Below, one piece after another: positions 1-11,672 of a stretch of DNA of 64,000 nucleotides. Where the stretch lies: the NCBI RefSeq assembly GCF_020099395.1, contig NZ_CP083590.1:806001-870000 (forward strand). Reading direction: 5' to 3'. The translations under genes and the position numbers were made by a program. Below the pieces are notes generated by a model. The model ran no database searches and was not told the DNA's origin. It saw only the letters and a list, made by a program, of their open reading frames with translations. The first letter of the stretch is position 1. Each line of letters begins with the position of its first letter. The stretch is from Streptomyces mobaraensis. GTDB taxonomy: Bacteria; Actinomycetota; Actinomycetes; Streptomycetales; Streptomycetaceae.

Positions 1-2608
<2,608 letters not shown>

Positions 2609-2647
2609 GGCACGGCCTTCCTCGGGGTCCGCGCCCCGGGCGGTTGG

Positions 2648-2800
2648 GAGGACGGCGGGAGTTCCTGACTCGCTCGGCGGCGTGGTGCGTTGTGCTGCTG
2701 CCGTGCTCACAGTGGCGGGACCGTGCCGGAGTTCCACCGGCTTCCTCCCCTGGCGCCGTCGCTGGCGTCGGCGGATGGCTCCGCCGATCAGCCATAGTAG
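2648..2800 (-). promoter_or_regulatory. Cobalamin (AdoCbl-type) riboswitch upstream of cobN
   Basis: Read on the minus strand, the leader contains the conserved riboswitch core in order: GGGAGGAAGCCGGTGGAACT, then CCGGCACGGTCCCGCCACTG (the B12-box GCCACTG is complementary to 2710-2716), then GAGTCAGGAACTCCCGCC about 50 nt further on. A TACTAT -10-like hexamer (plus strand 2795-2800) would place the transcript start just before it. The aptamer ends about 40 nt before the cobN start, so control is probably by sequestering the start region or by premature termination when cobalamin is bound. Confidence 0.9.
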
Positions 2801-2827
2801 CGACCTGCGGGTTCGGGGCCGAGGGGG

Positions 2828-3053
2828 GAGTTTCACCCCGGTCCCTCCCCCAGAGGGGGGACCCCCATTTCACCGTTTCTTGCAGGGGCTGCGCCCCCGC
2901 ACCCCCGAAACCGCGCTCCGCGCGGTTGTCCTCAAACGCCGGACGGGCTGTATCAGCCCGTCCGGCGTTTGAGGACGCGCGCCGCAGGCGCGCTCGGGGG
3001 CGCGGGGTACTCCTCGAAGAAACGGTGAAAGGGCGGGACCGGGGCAAACCCAC
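2828..3053. repeat. Long nested palindrome between cobN and cobG
   Basis: The innermost hairpin has perfect 23-bp arms (2928-2950 and 2954-2976) around a 3-nt TAT loop and contains CAAACGCCGGACGGGCTG. Outer complementary blocks pair in order: TTTCACCGTTTCTT near 2868 with AAGAAACGGTGAAA near 3018, and CCGGTCCC near 2839 with GGGACCGG near 3036. It lies between divergent genes, so it is not a simple shared terminator. It resembles the MITE-like or REP-like intergenic palindromes common in Streptomyces. Confidence 0.8.
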
Positions 3054-3082
3054 CCCCCGACCCCGTCGGTATGCTCGCCGCC

Positions 3083-4393
3083 ATGCCCGTCACCCCCACA
3101 CCCCCCGGCAGCGACCGGCCCCGCGCCCGCGGTGACGCCTGCCCCGGCGCCCTCCGCCTGCACGCCGCCGACGACGGCGCACTGGCCCGCGTCCGCCTCC
3201 CGGCCGGGCTCCTGACGGTCCGTCAGGCGATGGAACTCGCCACACTGGCGGTCGAGTTGGGCGACGGCAACCTCGACCTCACCTCCCGCGGCAACATCCA
3301 GCTCCGCGCCCTGCCCGCCGGCTCCGGAGGCGAGCTCGGCGGCCGGCTCCGCGCCACCGGCCTCCTCCCCTCCGACCGCCACGAGCGCGTGCGGAACATC
3401 GCCGCGTCCCCCCTGCACGGCCTGGACGGCACCGGACACGCGGACGTCGGCGCCTGGGCCCGCGAGCTGGACCGCCTGCTCTGCGCGGACGACGAAGTGA
3501 CCGCCCTCTCGGGCCGTTTCCTCTTCGGTCTCGACGACGGCCGCGGCGACATCGCCGCCCTCACCCCCGATGTGACATTGATCGCAGAGCCGGACGGCCG
3601 GACGGCCGTGCTCTGTTACGCCGCCGAGGGCCCGGGCCTGCGCGTCCCGGCCGCCGACGCGCCCCGCGCGGCCGTCGTCGCGGCCCGTCACTTCCTCGCC
3701 GCGCACGGCGGGTCCGCGTGGCGGGTGACGGAACTCCCCGCCGGCCGCCGCCCGGACGTCACGGCCCTGGCCGCCCGCCTCGCCGACGCCGAAGTGACCG
3801 CCGTCCCCACCGGCCGTTCCGCCGCCCCGCCACCGGGGCCGGTGTCCGGTCCCGACGGCCGTACCGCCCTCTCCGTGGCCGCTCCCCTGGGCCGGCTGAC
3901 CGCCGGTCAGTGGCGGCTGCTCGTCGCCGCCGCCGAGGCCGGCTCCGGCGAACTGCGCGTGACGCCCTGGCGGGGCGTCGTCGTCCCCGGCCTCGCCGAC
4001 GCGGACGCGGCCGCCGCCCGGCTCGCCGGGCTCGCGGACGCGGGCCTGGTGGTCTCCGCCGCCTCCCCCTGGTACGGCGCGGGCGCCTGCGCCGGGCGCC
4101 CGGGCTGCGCCAAGTCGCGCGCCGACGTGCGCGCCGACGCGACCGCCGCGCTCACCGGCACGCGCCCTGGCGGCACCGGGGACCTGCCGGTCTACTGGTC
4201 GGGGTGCGAGCGGCGCTGCGGGCATCCCGGCGGGCGGTGGGTGGACGTCCTGGCCACGGACGACGGCTACCGCGTGGCGGTACGGACGGGGGGCGGGGAC
4301 GCGGAACAGGGCGTCCGCCGCGTCACCGCGGCCGGCCTGCCCGGCGCGGTGGCCGCCGCCCGCTCCGGCCCGGACGGCGACGGGACGCCATGA
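3083..4393 (+). CDS. cobG: Precorrin-3B synthase CobG
   Basis: An oxygen-dependent monooxygenase of the nitrite/sulfite reductase fold that converts precorrin-3A to precorrin-3B in the aerobic pathway. Seen in the sequence are the ferredoxin-like half (LTVRQAMELATLAVELGDG, then LTSRGNIQLRAL) and a C-terminal iron-sulfur/sirohaem Cys cluster, CAGRPGCAKS followed by WSGCERRCGHP. Length, about 436 aa, is normal. An in-frame ATG at 3071 would add four residues. ATG 3083 is preferred because TATGCT at 3070-3075 looks like a -10 box that would give a leaderless mRNA. It heads the rightward cob genes and is followed by a heptamer repeat and cobH. Confidence 0.9.
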   Translation: MPVTPTPPGSDRPRARGDACPGALRLHAADDGALARVRLPAGLLTVRQAMELATLAVELGDGNLDLTSRGNIQLRALPAGSGGELGGRLRATGLLPSDRHERVRNIAASPLHGLDGTGHADVGAWARELDRLLCADDEVTALSGRFLFGLDDGRGDIAALTPDVTLIAEPDGRTAVLCYAAEGPGLRVPAADAPRAAVVAARHFLAAHGGSAWRVTELPAGRRPDVTALAARLADAEVTAVPTGRSAAPPPGPVSGPDGRTALSVAAPLGRLTAGQWRLLVAAAEAGSGELRVTPWRGVVVPGLADADAAAARLAGLADAGLVVSAASPWYGAGACAGRPGCAKSRADVRADATAALTGTRPGGTGDLPVYWSGCERRCGHPGGRWVDVLATDDGYRVAVRTGGGDAEQGVRRVTAAGLPGAVAAARSGPDGDGTP

Positions 4394-4398
4394 CGGTC

Positions 4399-4490
4399 CG
4401 GCGGTCGGCGGTCGGCGGTCGGCGGTCGGCGGTCGGCGGTCGGCGGTCGGCGGTCGGCGGTCGGCGGTCGGCGGTCGGCGGTCGGCGGTC
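4399..4490. repeat. Tandem heptamer repeat, about 13 copies of CGGCGGT
   Basis: An uninterrupted array of the 7-bp unit CGGCGGT begins 6 nt after the cobG stop codon and covers 92 bp. Immediately after it come two copies of GATGTACCGACC (near 4526 and 4544). A 7-bp unit shifts frame with each copy gained or lost, so it is noncoding here. Copy number probably varies between strains. Confidence 0.9.
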
Positions 4491-4737
4491 GGGTGCCGCG
4501 TACCGCCGGAGCACGGCCGATGTATAGATGTACCGACCGTATCGATGTACCGACCATGACCGACGAGGACGACCACGCCGCGACGACCGCGCCGCCGCGC
4601 CCCGGGGCACGTACCGCCCGGCGCGCCCCCGGACCCGGCCGGCCGGTCCTCCGAGCGCGCGCACGCGACCGGCGCGTGAACGCACCCCGCGCGTGAGCGC
4701 GACCAGCAAGCCCAGCGAGCGAGGCAGAGGCAGCACA

Positions 4738-5364
4738 GTGTTCGACTACGACAAGGACGGCGCGTCCATCTACCGCCAGTCCTTCGCCACCATCCGCGCC
4801 GAGGCGGACCTCGGCGGACTGCCGCCGGACGTGTCCCGGGTGGCGGTCCGCATGATCCACGCCTGTGGGATGACGGACCTGGTGCGCGACCTCGCGTACT
4901 CCCCTGACGTGGTGACCGCGGCGCGGAAGGCGCTGCTCGCGGGCGCGCCGATCCTCTGCGACGCCAACATGGTCGCCAGCGGCGTCACCCGCAAGCGGCT
5001 GCCGGCGGACAACGAGGTGCTGTGCACCCTCGCCGACCCGGCCGTGCCCGAACTCGCCGCGCGGATGGGCACGACGCGCAGCGCCGCCGCCCTGGAGCTG
5101 TGGCGGGACCGGCTGGACGGGGCCGTGGTGGCCGTCGGCAACGCGCCGACGGCGCTGTTCCGGCTGCTGGAGATGGTGGCCGAGGGCGCGCCGCGCCCGG
5201 CGGCGGTGCTCGGCATACCCGTCGGGTTCATCGGCGCGGCCGAGTCGAAGGACGCCCTGGCGGAGAACGCGCTGGGGCTGGAGTACCTGGTGGTGCGCGG
5301 GCGGCGCGGCGGCAGCGCCATGGCCGCCGCCGCGATCAACGCGATAGCGAGCGAGGAAGAGTGA
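4738..5364 (+). CDS. cobH: Precorrin-8X methylmutase CobH
   Basis: Moves the C11 methyl group of precorrin-8X to C12, giving hydrogenobyrinic acid. The protein starts [19 protein letters not shown] and carries [14 protein letters not shown] with the catalytic His, plus [11 protein letters not shown] and [13 protein letters not shown], all diagnostic of CobH/CbiC. Length of 208 aa is typical. The open frame extends upstream to 4528, but that part is low-complexity Arg/Pro-rich. GTG 4738 is chosen at the conserved N-terminus, with AGAGG upstream. The TGA overlaps the GTG of cobI-cobJ (GTGA), indicating translational coupling. Confidence 0.92.
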   Translation: MFDYDKDGASIYRQSFATIRAEADLGGLPPDVSRVAVRMIHACGMTDLVRDLAYSPDVVTAARKALLAGAPILCDANMVASGVTRKRLPADNEVLCTLADPAVPELAARMGTTRSAAALELWRDRLDGAVVAVGNAPTALFRLLEMVAEGAPRPAAVLGIPVGFIGAAESKDALAENALGLEYLVVRGRRGGSAMAAAAINAIASEEE

Positions 5365-6896
5365 GCGAGCAGCAGTCCCCGGCCACCGGCCGGCTGTACG
5401 GGGTGGGGCTGGGCCCCGGCGACCCGGCGCTGATGACCCTGCGGGCGGTGGAGTGCATCGCCGCGGCCGACGTCGTCGCGTACCACAGCGCCCGCCATGG
5501 CCGCAGCATCGCGCGGTCCATCGCCGAACGGCACCTGCGCGCCGACCACATCGAGGAGCCGCTGGTCTACCCGGTCACCACGGAGACCACGGACCACCCG
5601 GGCGGCTACCGGGGCGCGATGGAGGAGTTCTACGAGGAGGCCGCGGCGCGGCTGGCCGCGCACCTGGACGCCGGGCGCACGGTGGCGGTGCTCGCCGAGG
5701 GCGACCCACTCTTCTACAGCTCCTACATGCACATGCACAAGCGGCTGTCCCACCGCTACCCGACCGAGGTCGTCCCGGGCGTCACGTCCGTCAGCGCCGC
5801 CGCGGCCCGGCTGGGCGAGCCGCTGGTCGAGGGCGAGGAGGTGCTGACCGTCCTGCCGGGCACGCTGCCCGAGGAGGAGCTCGCCGCGCGGCTCGCGGCG
5901 ACCGACTCGGCCGTGGTGATGAAGCTCGGCCGCACCTTCCCGGCCGTGCGGGGCGCGCTGGAGCGCTCGGGCCGGCTGGCGGAGGCGCGGTACGTGGAGC
6001 GGGCCACGATGCCCGGCGAGCGCACCGGGCGGCTGGCGGAGGTGGACCCGGAGTCCGTCCCGTACTTCTCCGTGGCCGTGCTGCCCAGCCGGGTGGCCGC
6101 CGCCACCGGTCCCGCCCCGGAGGAGCCCACGGGGGCGGACGGCGGCGAGGTCGTCGTCGTCGGCCTCGGCCCGGCCGGGCCCCGGTGGCTGACGCCGGAG
6201 GCGCGCGGCGCACTGGCCGCCGCCGAGGACGTCGTCGGCTACAGCACCTACGTGGACCGGGTGCCCGTCCGCCCCGGGCAGCGCCGGCACGCGTCGGACA
6301 ACAAGGTGGAGTCGGAGCGCGCCGAGTTCGCCCTGGACCTGGCCCGGCAGGGGCGCCGGGTGGCCGTCGTCTCCTCGGGCGACCCGGGCGTCTTCGCGAT
6401 GGCGAGCGCCGTCCTGGAGGTCGCCTCGGAGGGCCCGTACCGGGACATCCCGGTGCGGATCGTACCGGGCATGACTGCCGCCCACGCGGCGGCGGCCCGG
6501 GCGGGCGCGCCGCTCGGGCACGACTACGCGGTGGTGTCGCTCTCCGACCGGCTCAAGCCGTGGGAGGTCATCGCGGAGCGGCTGCGCGCCGCCGCCGCGG
6601 CCGACCTGGTGCTCGCTCTGTACAACCCGGGCTCGCGCAGCCGCGTCTGGCAGGTAGGCAAGGCCCGCGACCTGCTGCTGGAGCACCGCTCCCCGGACAC
6701 CCCGGTGGTGCTCGGCCGGGACGTGGGCGGCCCGGAGGAGAGCGTCCGTGTCGTCCGGCTCGGGGAACTCGTCCCCGAGGAGGTCGACATGCGCACCCTC
6801 CTCATCGTCGGCTCGACGCAGACGCGGGCGGTGCGGCGCGGTCCCGGCGGCGGCGAGGAGATCGTCTGGACACCGCGGCGGTATCCGGAGCGGTGA
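5361..6896 (+). CDS. cobIJ: Fused precorrin-2 C20- and precorrin-3B C17-methyltransferase
   Basis: A single 511-aa bifunctional SAM-dependent enzyme. Residues about 10-245 are the CobI domain ([36 protein letters not shown]), which methylates C20 of precorrin-2. Residues about 258-500 are the CobJ domain ([49 protein letters not shown]), which methylates C17 with ring contraction. A short Pro/Glu-rich linker ([15 protein letters not shown]) joins them. Such fusions are common in actinomycetes. It is translationally coupled to cobH and ends at a strong terminator shared with the convergent gene. Confidence 0.95.
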   Translation: MSEQQSPATGRLYGVGLGPGDPALMTLRAVECIAAADVVAYHSARHGRSIARSIAERHLRADHIEEPLVYPVTTETTDHPGGYRGAMEEFYEEAAARLAAHLDAGRTVAVLAEGDPLFYSSYMHMHKRLSHRYPTEVVPGVTSVSAAAARLGEPLVEGEEVLTVLPGTLPEEELAARLAATDSAVVMKLGRTFPAVRGALERSGRLAEARYVERATMPGERTGRLAEVDPESVPYFSVAVLPSRVAAATGPAPEEPTGADGGEVVVVGLGPAGPRWLTPEARGALAAAEDVVGYSTYVDRVPVRPGQRRHASDNKVESERAEFALDLARQGRRVAVVSSGDPGVFAMASAVLEVASEGPYRDIPVRIVPGMTAAHAAAARAGAPLGHDYAVVSLSDRLKPWEVIAERLRAAAAADLVLALYNPGSRSRVWQVGKARDLLLEHRSPDTPVVLGRDVGGPEESVRVVRLGELVPEEVDMRTLLIVGSTQTRAVRRGPGGGEEIVWTPRRYPER

Positions 6897-6903
6897 CGGG
6901 TCG

Positions 6904-6938
6904 GTAGGGGGGCGGCAGCAAAACGGCCGCCCCCCTAC
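6904..6938. terminator. Bidirectional terminator between cobIJ and the dehydratase gene
   Basis: A perfect 13-bp GC-rich stem, GTAGGGGGGCGGC paired with GCCGCCCCCCTAC, closes a 9-nt A-rich loop. It lies exactly between convergent genes, and the stop codon of the leftward gene is inside the right arm. There is no U tract, as is usual in Streptomyces. Confidence 0.8.
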
Positions 6939-8260
6939 GGAATGAACCCCATGCACGCGAGCAGCGTGCGGGCCTCCACGTTGAGAAAGCCCCCGTACTG
7001 GTTGAGCGCGGCGAGCTGCCCGCAGGTCGCCCAGCGGAACGCGTCGTCCTCCTCCAGCGGGACGTCGTCGCCGGCGCGGACGGCCAGGTAGCGGTTGCGG
7101 GCGTGGTGGAAGCGGCCGCCCTCCTCGGACTGCACCACGTCGAACAGCACGCTGCCGGGCCGCGCTCCGGAGGCGGCGGCCAGCACGGTGTCGAGGTACC
7201 GGGGGCGCCGGTCCTCCGGCAGGTGGGCGTAGTTGGCGGGGACGCACTGCACGGTGGGGCCGATCTCGGCGGTGTCCGGGGTGCCGGCCTCCGCCCGGGC
7301 GCGTACCAGGACGTGCGGGGTCCCGCCGATGTCGCGCACCAGGAAGGCGACGACGCCCTGGCCGCAGGGCGCGAGCAGCGGCTGGGACCAGGCGGCCACC
7401 TCCCGGCTGCCCGCCCGGACGTCGACGCCGATGATCCGGAAGTAGCGGCCCTCCTCGTGGCCCACCTCGTCGTCGGTCATCCGCCAGCCGGTGGTCTCCC
7501 GCAGCGGTATGCGGCGGCGGACGGTCGGTTCGGCCGTCCTGTGGTGGGTGAGCCAGTTGAGCAGTTCGGGGAGGGAGTGCAGCGGACGTCCGCGGAAGCG
7601 GGCGGCGGCGGGCCCGGCGCCGCCGGCGAGGTGCGAGAGCACGGTCCGGGTGTCCATGTTGACCAGGTCGTCCACCGCGAGCAGCCGGCCGATCTCGTCC
7701 ATGCTCAGCCAGCGGAAGTCGTCGAGGACCGGTACGTCCTCGTCGGTCCGGACGGGCCGGACGACGATGTTGCGGTTGCGCTTGGCTAGGAACCAGGCGC
7801 CCTGCTCGCTCTGCAGCGCGTCCGCGAGCGGCCGGCCGCGGCCCAGGGTGGTGAACAGGTCGAGGTACGGCACCGCGCGGCCCCGGTGGACCCGGGTGTA
7901 GTTGCTGCGGGTGGCCTGCACGGTGGGCGACAGCTGGAGGGCGTTGACGTTGCCGGGCTCCATCTTGGCCTGGAGCAGGCAGTGCGGGACGCCGTCGAAG
8001 TCCCGGACGAGGATGCCCAGGATGCCGTGCTCGGGCTGGCTGATGACGGGCTGCCGCCACTCCTCCACCGCGCGCCCGGGCACCCGGACGTCCAGGCCGT
8101 GCACGCCGAAGAAGCGGCCGCTGCGGTGGACGAGGTCGCCGGTCCCCGGGTCCGCGCTCCAGCCGTCGAGCTTCGTCAGGGGCACGCGGGTGACCCGGTA
8201 GGCGTGCGCGGCGCGGCGTTCCTCGAACCAGCGGTGGAATTCGGCGAGATCCGTGGACAC
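6935..8260 (-). CDS. NDP-hexose 2,3-dehydratase family protein
   Basis: A 441-aa protein built of two homologous halves. Each has a segment of the type REVAAWSQPLLAPCGQGVVA or RAVEEWRQPVISQPEHGILG, followed by an aromatic EGRYFRI or SGRFFGV element and a VQATRSNYTRVH or VQCVPANYAHLP element. That duplicated organisation matches TDP-4-keto-6-deoxyhexose 2,3-dehydratases, which start 2,6-dideoxysugar synthesis by removing the C2 hydroxyl. Start GTG 8260 has GGGAG upstream. No other deoxysugar or glycosyltransferase gene is visible, so the substrate is unknown and the gene is an orphan inside the cobalamin locus. Confidence 0.85.
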   Translation of the reverse strand: MSTDLAEFHRWFEERRAAHAYRVTRVPLTKLDGWSADPGTGDLVHRSGRFFGVHGLDVRVPGRAVEEWRQPVISQPEHGILGILVRDFDGVPHCLLQAKMEPGNVNALQLSPTVQATRSNYTRVHRGRAVPYLDLFTTLGRGRPLADALQSEQGAWFLAKRNRNIVVRPVRTDEDVPVLDDFRWLSMDEIGRLLAVDDLVNMDTRTVLSHLAGGAGPAAARFRGRPLHSLPELLNWLTHHRTAEPTVRRRIPLRETTGWRMTDDEVGHEEGRYFRIIGVDVRAGSREVAAWSQPLLAPCGQGVVAFLVRDIGGTPHVLVRARAEAGTPDTAEIGPTVQCVPANYAHLPEDRRPRYLDTVLAAASGARPGSVLFDVVQSEEGGRFHHARNRYLAVRAGDDVPLEEDDAFRWATCGQLAALNQYGGFLNVEARTLLACMGFIP

Positions 8261-8539
8261 CGTCGCGACACTCCCTGGGCCGGGCCCCGGGGGGGCCGGC
8301 CCCGGAACACTTGCGGGACGTACTCGGAACGCTCTGTGCGCCCAGCCTGCCGCACCCGGGCGGGGCGCGGATGCGCAGTTGAACGCGGGCGGGGGCGGGG
8401 AGGCCGGCGCGCCCGAGGCGGAGCAGCCGCACCGCATGGCACGCAAGTCACGTACGCGGCAGGCTCGTTGAAGCGCGGGACCGGCTCGCGGCCACCCCTT
8501 CACGCCCCGCCGTGCCGCGGCCCGCCCGTCCCGTTCAGA

Positions 8540-8601
8540 GGCGACGTACGCGCGTCTCAGGCGACGTACGCGCGTCTCAGAGGCGACACACGCGCGTCAG
8601 A
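8540..8601. repeat. Three tandem 20-bp repeats
   Basis: Two perfect copies of GGCGACGTACGCGCGTCTCA (8540-8559 and 8560-8579) are followed by a degenerate third copy, GGCGACACACGCGCGTCA. They lie immediately downstream of the cobK stop codon. Function is unknown. The rest of 8261-8539 is the GC-rich upstream region of the dehydratase gene, with nothing else recognised. Confidence 0.75.
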
Positions 8602-9358
8602 GCGACACCACCCGCCGCACCCACGCCACCGCCTCCTCCGGCGCGGCGACCGCCGGGACGCCCGCGGGGAGCGGCGGGCGCCGGACCACGACGACGGGGA
8701 TCCCGGCCTCGCGGGCGGCGGTCAGTTTCGCGGCCGTGGCGGTGGCGCCGCTGTCCTTGGTCACCAGGACGTCGACGCGGTGCCGGCGCAGCAGTTCGCG
8801 CTCGCCGTCGACCGTGAACGGCCCCCGGGCCAGCAGGATCTCGGTCCGGGGCGGCATGGGGGGCGAGGGGGCGTCGACCGAGCGCACGAGGAACCACATA
8901 TTCTCTAGGTGCGCGAAGGCGGCGAGTCCCATCCTGCCCGTGGTCAGGAAGACCCGGTTCCCCAGGCCGGGCAGCGCCTCCGCCGCTTCGGCCAGCGACC
9001 CGACCGGACGCCAGTCGTCCCCCGGGCCCGCCGTCCAGCCGGGGCGGCGGACGGCCAGCAGCGGAACCTGAGCCTCCGCGGCGGCCTTCGCCGCGTTGGA
9101 ACTGATCGTGTCGGCGAAAGGATGCGTGGCGTCGATGAGCGCGTCGACGTGCTGCTCGCGCAGCCACCGGGCCAGCCCCTCGGGGCCACCGAAACCGCCG
9201 ATCCGCACCTGCCCGGCGGGCAGCCGCGGCGCGGCGACGCGGCCGGCGAGCGAGCTGGTGACCCGCAGGGCCGGCTCGCCGGCCAGCGCGGCGGCGAGCC
9301 GGCGGGCCTCCGTCGTGCCGCCCAGGATCAGGATGTGGCGCTCGGCGCTCACGCTCAC
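8597..9358 (-). CDS. cobK: Precorrin-6A reductase CobK/CbiJ
   Basis: NADPH-dependent reduction of precorrin-6A to dihydroprecorrin-6. The 253-aa protein begins with a dinucleotide-binding segment, HILILGGTTEARRLAAAL, and contains DALIDATHPFADTISSNA and LTTGRMGLAAF, which are typical of the family. Start GTG 9358 is used; a second GTG two codons downstream is possible. It is divergent from cbiD across a 72-bp gap that must carry both promoters, and no riboswitch motif is visible in that gap. Confidence 0.92.
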   Translation of the reverse strand: MSVSAERHILILGGTTEARRLAAALAGEPALRVTSSLAGRVAAPRLPAGQVRIGGFGGPEGLARWLREQHVDALIDATHPFADTISSNAAKAAAEAQVPLLAVRRPGWTAGPGDDWRPVGSLAEAAEALPGLGNRVFLTTGRMGLAAFAHLENMWFLVRSVDAPSPPMPPRTEILLARGPFTVDGERELLRRHRVDVLVTKDSGATATAAKLTAAREAGIPVVVVRRPPLPAGVPAVAAPEEAVAWVRRVVSL

Positions 9359-9430
9359 CCGCCGCCTTTCCGTTCGTGCTTCCGTCCCCCTGCCGGGACG
9401 GAAAGGCCCAGCCTACGGCGGGTGGCCGGC

Positions 9431-10591
9431 ATGACCGGCACCACGGCGGCCGGGACCCCCGGCGAGACGGCCAAGGGCGGCCGTGCGGCGCAGCTCGCGC
9501 ACACCGGGCTGCGGTCCGGCTGGACGACGGGGGCCTGTGCGACGGCCGCCACCACCGCCGCGTACACCGCCCTGCTCACCGGGGACTTCCCCGACCCGGT
9601 GACGATCACCCTGCCCAAGGGGCAGACGCCGGCCTTCGCCCTGGCGGCGGAGGAACTGGCCGCCGGGCACGCCATGGCGGCGATCGTGAAGGACGCGGGG
9701 GACGACCCGGACGTCACCCACGGCGCCCTGGTCCGCGCCACCGTACGGCTCCTGCCGCCCGGTTCCGGGGTGGTCTTCCGAGCGGGGCCCGGCGTCGGCA
9801 CGGTCACCCGGCCCGGGCTGCCGCTGCCGGTGGGCGAACCGGCGATCAACCCGGTGCCGCGCCGGCTGATGACCGAGCACGTGGCCGAGGTCGCGGCCCG
9901 GCACGGCGGGACGGGCGATGTGGAGATCGAGGTCTCGGTCGACCACGGCGAGGAGATCGCCCGCTCCACCTGGAACCCCCGGCTGGGCATCCTCGGCGGC
10001 CTCTCCATCCTCGGCACCACCGGCGTCGTCGTCCCCTACTCGTGCTCCGCCTGGATCGACAGCATCCGGCGCGGCGTCGACGTGGCCCGCGCGGCGGGGC
10101 GCCGGCATGTGGCCGGCTGTACGGGCTCGACGTCGGAGAAGGTCGCGGTGGCCGTGCACGGGCTGCCCGAGGACGCCCTGCTCGACATGGGCGACTTCGC
10201 GGGCGCGGTGCTCAAGTACATCCGCCGGCACCCGGTGGACCGGCTGACCATCGCCGGCGGCTTCGCCAAGCTCTCCAAACTGGCCGCCGGCCACCTGGAC
10301 CTGCACTCGGCCCGCTCCCAGGTCGACAAGGGCTTCCTCGCGGAACTGGCCCGCCACGCCGGCGCCGACGAGACCCTGGCGGCCGAGGTCGCCTCCGCCA
10401 ACACCGGCCTGGACGCCCTCCAGCGCTGCGCCGCACGCGGCGTCCCCCTGGGCGACCTGGTCGCGACGACGGCCCGCGACGAGGCCCTGAGCGTCCTGCG
10501 CGGGGCGCCCGTCGCCGTCGACGTCCTGTGCATCGACCGGGCGGGCACGATCGTGGGCCGCGCGGAGCCCAGGGGGCCGGGACGGGGGTGA
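9431..10591 (+). CDS. cbiD: (Cobalt-)precorrin-5B C1-methyltransferase CbiD
   Basis: Methylates C1 of the corrin ring with loss of the C20-derived acetaldehyde. Family motifs seen are LRSGWTTGACATAATTAAYT, INPVPRRLMTEHV, GGLSILGTTGVVVPYS and LTIAGGFAKLSKLAAGH. Length of 386 aa is normal. The ATG at 9431 starts a Thr/Gly-rich leader of about 25 residues before the conserved domain. CbiD is classically the anaerobic-pathway enzyme. Here it takes the place of CobF in an otherwise CobG/CobN-type oxygen-dependent pathway, a combination common in actinomycetes. Confidence 0.93.
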   Translation: MTGTTAAGTPGETAKGGRAAQLAHTGLRSGWTTGACATAATTAAYTALLTGDFPDPVTITLPKGQTPAFALAAEELAAGHAMAAIVKDAGDDPDVTHGALVRATVRLLPPGSGVVFRAGPGVGTVTRPGLPLPVGEPAINPVPRRLMTEHVAEVAARHGGTGDVEIEVSVDHGEEIARSTWNPRLGILGGLSILGTTGVVVPYSCSAWIDSIRRGVDVARAAGRRHVAGCTGSTSEKVAVAVHGLPEDALLDMGDFAGAVLKYIRRHPVDRLTIAGGFAKLSKLAAGHLDLHSARSQVDKGFLAELARHAGADETLAAEVASANTGLDALQRCAARGVPLGDLVATTARDEALSVLRGAPVAVDVLCIDRAGTIVGRAEPRGPGRG

Positions 10592-10691
10592 CCCCGCCCC
10601 GCCCGGCCCCGTACCGGTCACCGGCCCGCCCGGGCCCCGCGCACGGTGCCGGACCGGTCACACGCGGAGCCACGGGCGGCGGAAACCGGCC

Positions 10692-11513
10692 CTACCCCTG
10701 CGCCACCGGCTCCTGAAGCTCCGTCACCCACTCCGCCGGGTCCTCCGGGCACTCCAGGTAGAGCTCCCGCGCGTACCCCGCCGACCGGTAGCCGTTGGCG
10801 TCGATCCAGTGGGCCAGCGCCTGGGCCGTCGGGAGGACGCCGTCCATCGAGCCGTGGTGGACGACGGTCGCGGCCGTCTCGATGCCGGGGAGGTCCACGA
10901 GGTCGAAGCCCGCGGCCGCGGCCCCCGGGCCGACCGGGAACGCCGCGTGGGCGAGGATGCCGCCGGAACCGGCGGGGTCGTCCTCGTAGTAGGCGACGGC
11001 CGGGCCCGCCGGGGTCACCCCGGCCTCGTCCAGCCGCCGGCACAGCTCGGCGAACAGCGGGCTGACGACCGGGCCGATCTCCTCGGGTGCGTAGCCGGCC
11101 GCGACGGCGCTCAGCTCGGCCACCCGTACCGCCGGGACGTTCTTGATCACCACATCGTGGGTACTCATGGTTCCCTCGCTCTCCAGACCGCGGAGTCTCG
11201 CCTCGACCCGCACCAGCCGGGCCGCCGCCGCGGTGGCGGCGGCCTCCAGTTCGGCGCGGCGCAGCCGCAGCATGCCGCGCAGTTCCTCCGTGCCGACCTC
11301 CTCGTCCACGATCGTCCGCACTTGCTGGAGGGTGAACCCCAGCTCCTTGAGGGCGATGACGCGGTTGAGGCGGGCGAGTTGGCCCGCCTCGTAGTAGCGG
11401 TAGCCGGTGGCGGCGTCGACGCGGGCGGGGCGCAGCAGCCCCGTCGCGTCGTAGTGGCGCAGCATGCGGACGGACACACGTCCGTACCGGGCGAAATCTC
11501 CGATGATGAACAT
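10692..11513 (-). CDS. MerR-family transcriptional regulator with GyrI-like domain
   Basis: Residues about 1-70 are a MerR winged helix (MFIIGDFARYGRVSVRMLRHYD, YYEAGQLARLNRVIALKELG). A helical linker follows (about 75-110), and residues about 120-273 form a GyrI-like/effector-binding domain (VVIKNVPAVRVAEL). Proteins of this layout, related to BltR/BmrR, sense small hydrophobic molecules and often control multidrug exporters. The start ATG 11513 has GAGGGG six nt upstream. The gene is convergent with cbiD, and no target gene is evident. Confidence 0.88.
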   Translation of the reverse strand: MFIIGDFARYGRVSVRMLRHYDATGLLRPARVDAATGYRYYEAGQLARLNRVIALKELGFTLQQVRTIVDEEVGTEELRGMLRLRRAELEAAATAAAARLVRVEARLRGLESEGTMSTHDVVIKNVPAVRVAELSAVAAGYAPEEIGPVVSPLFAELCRRLDEAGVTPAGPAVAYYEDDPAGSGGILAHAAFPVGPGAAAAGFDLVDLPGIETAATVVHHGSMDGVLPTAQALAHWIDANGYRSAGYARELYLECPEDPAEWVTELQEPVAQG

Positions 11514-11672
11514 GACGCCCCTCAGGAAAGCGGCTGACACGGTGTGAGGGTCAACGGCGTGGCCGCGCGGGTGCGGCGGCCCGGGGCCCGCCGTAGCCTG
11601 GACGCGACGAGGGCCCGCCGGCGGGACCCCTTCCCGTCGCCGGGCCCGGTGCCGAGTGCGGAGGTGAGGACG

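Noticed and set aside
4399..4490. CRISPR-like array
   Set aside because: Contiguous 7-bp tandem repeat with no spacers and no cas genes.
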